Assembly (NCBI GenBank): GCA_030849065.1 | Contig: JASAON010001644.1 | Coordinates: 1 to 64,000, forward strand | Length of the DNA: 64,000 nt | From: Jaenimonas drosophilae | Lineage: Eukaryota; Euglenozoa; Kinetoplastea; Trypanosomatida; Trypanosomatidae | Reading direction: 5' to 3' | In this document: positions 59,293 to 64,000 of the stretch, piece by piece | Layout of the letters: every line of letters starts with the position of its first letter | Position numbering within the stretch: the first letter of the stretch is position 1 | Translations under genes and position numbers: made by a program | Notes under the pieces: generated by a model | Told to the model about the DNA's origin: nothing | Seen by the model: the letters and a program-made list of their open reading frames with translations, nothing else | The model's database searches: none

Positions 59293-60528
59293 TCAACCCA
59301 GAACAAGTACCGCCAATCCCATCACAATTTCCAATGTCCATACAGTGACAAGTAGTCCAAAGCCAACACCGTATGTCATGGTTTTCACACCGGCTGGAGC
59401 ACAGGGCTGAGACGTATTCATCTGCATGACCATGATCCAGGCAATGAGCTCCAAAATGAGTGCAATTGCCATGACAGCGCATACTGTGAAGCGCGGCCAA
59501 TATGAAACATAGTGGGGAGGTGTATGCCTCTGTGGCCCACCTTCCGCGTTTTCCCCTGCGTTGGCCGCGTCCACATTTGTTGCTACGCGTTGATAGTCTC
59601 CCTTCTTCTTGCTCGTTTTTTCGAGCTTGCGAAGCACCGCTCGTAGACGGTGGCAGAGCAACCACGCAAAGCCAACCATGATGGTACTAAGCACGATAGA
59701 AATGATAGAGAGCCCAGCACCAATCATCAGTTTAGACTTCATCGATGTGCAGGGAAGAATGGCCACACGGTAGGTGTAGCTCGTCGTGTCACAGTTCTCC
59801 TTGTAGCCCCAAAAGGTGTAGCAGCCACCTCCAGCCACATCCAGTTGAGAAAGCGCGGTTGACAGGATAAGCAACAGCAGGTTGAAGAATGTGAAGGGAA
59901 GGAAGAGGTATAGCACAAGTCGCTGACGGCCAGGCGTGCGAATGTTCGACGGACTACCACAACAATCCAATGAGAAGTTGCAAAACTGTGGAACAGGAAT
60001 GCACCCACAAAGATAGGTGGATGCACCCTTCCGCTGCGGCTGCGGGGGTCCCTTTGTGGCAGTGGATGCAGGGGCCTGAGATCGAGGAAGGTTGCCGTAC
60101 AACTGTCTGGAGGCCCCAACCGTTGTTCCTGGTGGAGGAGGTCTTTGGGCCGGAACTCCAGGTTGGAACTCAGGCTCTGGCTGTCCGGTGACATGAACTG
60201 GAAGGTTCACCACAACACGAGGCTGGCCTTGTTGTGCAGTTGCCTGCGGCACCACAGTTCCATCCCTTGGACGTGAAGCGGACCTCATTGCGCTTGGTGG
60301 CGAAGAAGCATCTCCCTTTTTGTTTGGGGTGCTGGCTGGCGTCTTGACGGGCACAGTGGATGGTGGGGGTGGAATGGTAGTGGCTGTTGTCGGTGCTACA
60401 GTGGTTGGTTGAGGTGCACCACGCGGAGTTGAATGGCTGCTGGTATAGGTGTAGCTGTAACTTCCGTCATCATCAGAGTTGGCTTGTGGGACTGGCTGTT
60501 TCCCTTGGCCCGTCGTTGGAGCGGCCAT
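59293..60528 (-). CDS. Amastin-family surface protein with long N-terminal extension
   Basis: A 411-residue paralog of the neighbouring amastin. Signature C-Y-T-F-W-G-Y-K-E-N-C at 236-246, membrane segments at about 205-228, 266-290, 342-362 and 383-408. The 200-residue N-terminal extension is Pro/Thr/Gln-rich and ends in a Cys-rich stretch (about 174-190, six Cys) just before the first membrane segment, which could be palmitoylated. The loop between segments 2 and 3 is long (about 45 residues, Lys-rich). The extension is not obviously similar in sequence to that of the other amastin, only in composition. Confidence 0.85.
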   Translation of the reverse strand: MAAPTTGQGKQPVPQANSDDDGSYSYTYTSSHSTPRGAPQPTTVAPTTATTIPPPPSTVPVKTPASTPNKKGDASSPPSAMRSASRPRDGTVVPQATAQQGQPRVVVNLPVHVTGQPEPEFQPGVPAQRPPPPGTTVGASRQLYGNLPRSQAPASTATKGPPQPQRKGASTYLCGCIPVPQFCNFSLDCCGSPSNIRTPGRQRLVLYLFLPFTFFNLLLLILSTALSQLDVAGGGCYTFWGYKENCDTTSYTYRVAILPCTSMKSKLMIGAGLSIISIVLSTIMVGFAWLLCHRLRAVLRKLEKTSKKKGDYQRVATNVDAANAGENAEGGPQRHTPPHYVSYWPRFTVCAVMAIALILELIAWIMVMQMNTSQPCAPAGVKTMTYGVGFGLLVTVWTLEIVMGLAVLVLG

Positions 60529-60949
60529 CTAATGAGGGGTTCTGAATGACTAAATGGAAGAAGGCCGAGTGTCGCTAAATATGCCTTCAAATTCACGTGT
60601 TGTTCACCCCTTCTTGCCAAAAGATGAGAGGATTAAAGAAAAAAAAAAGAGAGACGATGGATCGAACACAATGTTGCACACACGGAGAACACCCTCATTT
60701 AGTGTCAAGCGTATAGGCAACACTTTGATGGATGAGAGAGGGAAGCAGCCTCCTCTGCATCGTCTTCCTGCATATTTAGAAGCGAGCGGCAGTCTCCCTC
60801 GCAGATATCAACAGCAACGCCGCAAGGTCTTCCGTAGGTGGTGTGGTGGGAGTGGGCAAGCAAAATCACGGATTTATACGGTAAGTGCCAACGAAGCGTT
60901 GGTCAAAGCACAATGTCACTTTGACACGGACAAGTGGAGCGAAGGCTTC
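60529..60949. other. Intergenic
   Basis: No gene seen. A short A-rich run near 60,640-60,650 provides a pyrimidine tract on the - strand. Confidence 0.6.
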
Positions 60950-61978
60950 TCATTGCGCAGACAGTTGATATACCTCCTCTAACTTCTTCGCCACGCCATT
61001 TTCCTCATTGGTGCCAATGACGACCACCGTTCCAGCCGTTGGATGGTTAAGCAGACTCTGTTTCAACCGGGGCTGCCCATTCTCCATGATGCAGCCAAGG
61101 CCAGCCATGGCCAGCATTTCTTGGTCATTCATGCTGTCTCCAAACGCCACAACATTGGCCATTGTCAGAGAAGTTGTTGGTGTACATGTAGAAATGTGTT
61201 CCACAATTTGCTGAAGTGCCGCACCCTTGGAGACACCACCACACATAACATCGAGGGAGTAATCCGATGAAAAAGCAATAGAGAGACGATCCCCAAACTC
61301 TGCCTGTAACTCCTCTTCCAACTTGATGAGAGCGTTTCTGGTTGGTGAGCTAAAGCACAGCTTGCCAATATCTTCCACAGGAAACTGATCAAAGACAGAC
61401 TTGCCAACGTTTGCTGGATCGTGACGATTGAAGGGGAGAATCTGTGGCGCCATGCCGAATTTCTGAAGGATTTCCTCATCTTTACGGAAGCTGGTGCTCA
61501 TAAACCACTCATTCGTGGTGTACACAAAAGTAGCCACCGTGTCCTCCGGCACCGTGGTCGTTGCACCTGCGGGCCCGGCATACACTTTGGATGTGAACCG
61601 GACGGCGTACTTGTTATACAGGTGACGGACCACATCTGGATCCAGACTGTGTGCAGCGAGCAGCTTCCCTGCCGGGTCATGAATACGTGCGCCGTTCGAA
61701 GAGACAATGTAGAATCCCGGCACCGCGTCTGTAAAGGTGTTGCCGTGAAACCGCTGCGCTGCTGCCACGTAGTTGGCGTCAAAATAAGCTCGCAGTGCAT
61801 CTGCGCAATTTCGAACCGTGAGGTGGTGTCTGCCAGTGGCAAAGACAAATTGAACGTTTTTCTCGACAGCAAGTCGGAGCAGAGTTGCCTTGGTCACTTC
61901 AGAAATGAGATTGTGGTTATTCAGCAACGTTCCGTCCATGTCGGAGGCAACCACCTTGTATATGGGAGCATGACTCAT
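60950..61978 (-). CDS. Cof-type HAD-superfamily hydrolase
   Basis: A 342-residue HAD phosphatase and paralog of the genes at 55,774 and 63,571. Motif I ASDMDGTLLN (Asp at 13 and 15), ATGRHH, motif II IVSSNGA, C2 cap, motif III Lys in KLCFSS, or in GVSKGAAL, and motif IV FGDSMNDQEML near residue 287. The length and order of motifs are complete, so it should be active. The substrate is unknown; Cof enzymes act on sugar phosphates, nucleotides and pyridoxal phosphate. Confidence 0.9.
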   Translation of the reverse strand: MSHAPIYKVVASDMDGTLLNNHNLISEVTKATLLRLAVEKNVQFVFATGRHHLTVRNCADALRAYFDANYVAAAQRFHGNTFTDAVPGFYIVSSNGARIHDPAGKLLAAHSLDPDVVRHLYNKYAVRFTSKVYAGPAGATTTVPEDTVATFVYTTNEWFMSTSFRKDEEILQKFGMAPQILPFNRHDPANVGKSVFDQFPVEDIGKLCFSSPTRNALIKLEEELQAEFGDRLSIAFSSDYSLDVMCGGVSKGAALQQIVEHISTCTPTTSLTMANVVAFGDSMNDQEMLAMAGLGCIMENGQPRLKQSLLNHPTAGTVVVIGTNEENGVAKKLEEVYQLSAQ

Positions 61979-63570
61979 TGATTACTGTACTGCTGCAACG
62001 GTTGACTTAATGGGCAATTTGAATATGAGCAGAAACGTTGATGCTGAATTGTACGGAGTAGAGCCAATAAAAATAGCGATTGTTTTTTTTGTCGCTGAGA
62101 GAGATCGCAGCGTCACCGCGAGAACCGACTGCACAACGGAGCTAGTCTTTGAACCGCAAACGATCCCAAATGAGGTGAAGATGAGCAAAACAAAAACAAG
62201 GGAGGTAGGTGATTCACAACGAATGAAACAGCGTGCAAGAAGCGTAGATTACACTTTCTGTTGAGAGTGGTCGTGTAAGACACTCGCTTTGCACAGCCTC
62301 ACTCATGCAGTCTGTTCCCTCATCCTTGGGTTCACAGTCCCAATTAGGGGGCCTCAACTTGTGCTATTCAATTGCTTGCGACAGTAATCCTACTCACCAG
62401 TGAGAAGGACAATCTGAGAGGCCCAGTTGAGAGAGGATATAAGGCGGACATGATGAAAAAGTCTTTTGAGAGACACACTGAGTGGGGGTGGAATAAGATG
62501 GTGACCAAAATGAAGGGTACATCAGTCCTCTGAAATAGACGCACCTCATCGAGCAGTCCAACGCTACAATGAGTGTGTCCTCATTCCTTCCCCAGAATCA
62601 ACCAATCCATTACTTGGTTGCGAAGAAGTAAATGGAGAAGTATTGACGGTCTTCACTCCTCTTTCCCGGCAGCTTCCACATCACTCACTTACTTTCCAAT
62701 GTTGCGTATACACGTGTGGATGCATTTAAGCCCCGCAGTAGAAAAAAGGGGGGAAAACATGAAGTGGCCACGGAGAGGAAGAGAGGGAGGAGCAAGGGGG
62801 GAGGGGAGCAACCATGAATAACACGAACGGAAGCGGTAGAATATTGACGCACCTCTGTGCGTCACAGGGTATGGACGGAGAGCAGCTCAAGACCTGAAAT
62901 GTCCTGTACCTTTCCCTCTGAGTACTCATCCTCTGTCTCACACGCACAGTTTGCATCGGCTCCTGTTGTCGCCAAAGGGGGAGAAAAAGCAAACGCAGCA
63001 ACACTACTGACCCATGACAAAAAAGTCAGCGCAAAATCAACCAGAAAATTCGAATTCAAACACAGAGCAATATTTTGCACAGATGCACACATGAAGAACA
63101 AGCTACTTTTTGTCCGATGCTCACGAGTGCCGAAATCTGTGTGCCGTGAAAGAGGTCACTAAGGTGTGGAATGAATGAACGGTGAATGCGGAAAGTCATC
63201 CTTGCATCCACTCCCCTCCCTCGCCTCACATTGACGGCATTTCAACTTGTGTTTCTCCTTCACTGAGAACATCTTCTTTCATCCTACCATAGAAGACAGC
63301 ACGTCGCTGCTGCTCTTATTGATGATGGGCAAATTAACAGGTCCCGTCATCGAAATCATTCTTCATTGTTTGATCAGTTACTTCATGTCCATCTGTGTCT
63401 CGGCGTATTCCACTCCATAAGCAGTATACATTGTTGCGAATGCGCAGTGGTATGAGTGTGTATATGTGCTGAATTGGGGTGGGCGTACACACGTCCCTTC
63501 ATTCATGAAACGATACGCAACAGCAAAAAAACAACAACATGAAGTCCACATGGATGGGGACAGAAGCTCA
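61979..63570. other. Intergenic, about 1.6 kb
   Basis: No supported gene. A 76-residue frame on the - strand (about 62,862-63,092) has an ATG, a hydrophobic N-terminal half and an acidic tail, like a small secreted or membrane protein, but nothing else supports it. Confidence 0.45.
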
Positions 63571-64000
63571 TCATGAATGAGTAGAGGAGGAGTCCCAGTT
63601 GTCATCCTCCTCATTGTCGCTCAACTCAAACAGTTCCATAAGCTTCGTGGCGACGGCATCTTCGTCGTTCGTGCCGATCACCTCCAACTCAGGCAGCGTC
63701 TGTCGCAGCCGTCCACTGGCATTTCCCATAACAAAGCCTTTCCCAACACTGCTGAGCATCTCCACATCGTTCATTCCATCACCAAAAGCAACGCATTCAT
63801 TCATGCTCACGCCAAGCTGCTCCGCCACGTATTTAAGGCTAGAGGCTTTGCACACCTCCGATGGCATGATATCTAGGCAGTGTGGTGCACTTGGTGCCAC
63901 ACGAACCGTCGACGGAAGATGGAGTTCGTCCTGGAGTGCTGACATGCGCTGGTTGATGATCTTCTCCACAACCATCGACTTCTCTGGATCGTAGCAGAGA
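63571..64000 (-). CDS. Cof-type HAD-superfamily hydrolase, 5' part outside the window
   Basis: The C-terminal 142 residues of a third HAD paralog; the frame is open to the right edge, so the start and motifs I and II are missing from the window. Motif IV FGDGMNDVEML and the family ending VIGTNDEDAVATKLMELFEL are present, followed by an acidic, Ser-rich tail (DNEEDDNWDSSS) not found in the other two copies. Upstream codons at the edge (YDPEKS) fit the cap-to-core junction of Cof proteins. Confidence 0.85.
   Translation of the reverse strand, partial: LCYDPEKSMVVEKIINQRMSALQDELHLPSTVRVAPSAPHCLDIMPSEVCKASSLKYVAEQLGVSMNECVAFGDGMNDVEMLSSVGKGFVMGNASGRLRQTLPELEVIGTNDEDAVATKLMELFELSDNEEDDNWDSSSTHS

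Noticed and set aside
1..64000. CRISPR arrays, bacterial operon signals or insertion sequences
   Set aside because: None seen. Gene structure and families are those of a kinetoplastid nuclear genome, so ribosome-binding sites and bacterial terminators are not expected.

Overview
The window looks like nuclear DNA of a trypanosomatid (kinetoplastid) protist. The evidence is: intronless genes packed in long same-strand arrays; pyrimidine-rich tracts followed by AG upstream of most start codons, as expected for spliced-leader trans-splicing; two proteins with a perfect amastin signature; and a tandem array of DNA polymerase kappa genes. Base composition is close to balanced, apart from one very GC-rich island. 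The species cannot be named from the sequence. No spliced-leader RNA, rRNA or tRNA gene was seen.

Layout: positions 1 to about 10.7 kb form a + strand cluster with a TruD/PUS7 pseudouridine synthase, a hypothetical protein, a RAD3-family (FANCJ/RTEL1-like) helicase, a Kelch protein and a phosphonopyruvate decarboxylase-like protein. From about 11.7 kb to the right edge every gene is on the - strand. The two clusters converge on a GC-rich, hairpin-bearing segment (10,722-11,713), a likely transcription termination zone.

Read in its direction of transcription (right to left), the - strand cluster holds three paralogous Cof-type HAD hydrolases interleaved with two amastins that have unusually long N-terminal extensions (64-55.8 kb). 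Next come a CCCH zinc-finger protein and a gene-poor stretch of about 6 kb (46.6-53.2 kb). Four tandem Y-family polymerase genes follow (46.6-38.2 kb): three have intact catalytic motifs and the fourth has lost them. Then come a WD40-like protein, a tandem AAA ATPase, a hypothetical protein and four tandem DUF423/TMEM256-like membrane proteins (32.4-29.1 kb), one of them very divergent. The rest are two hypothetical proteins (one a long coiled coil), an eIF4A-III-like DEAD-box helicase, a long reading frame broken by one in-frame TAG, a syntaxin, a Tim21-like mitochondrial membrane protein, a Ser-rich hypothetical, a DUF2817 peptidase-like protein and a 99-residue gene next to the termination zone.

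Neighbouring genes are not functionally linked as in a bacterial operon. They share polycistronic transcription, and the real structure is in the tandem paralog families. The best candidates for new biology are the Y-family array with its degenerate member and a nuclear-type member carrying PIP-like, basic and SUMO-interaction-like motifs, the DUF423 array, the decarboxylase with altered cofactor motifs, and the GC-rich convergent island. Start codons were set to the first ATG compatible with the upstream pyrimidine tract. Residue numbers below count from those starts and CDS coordinates include the stop codon.
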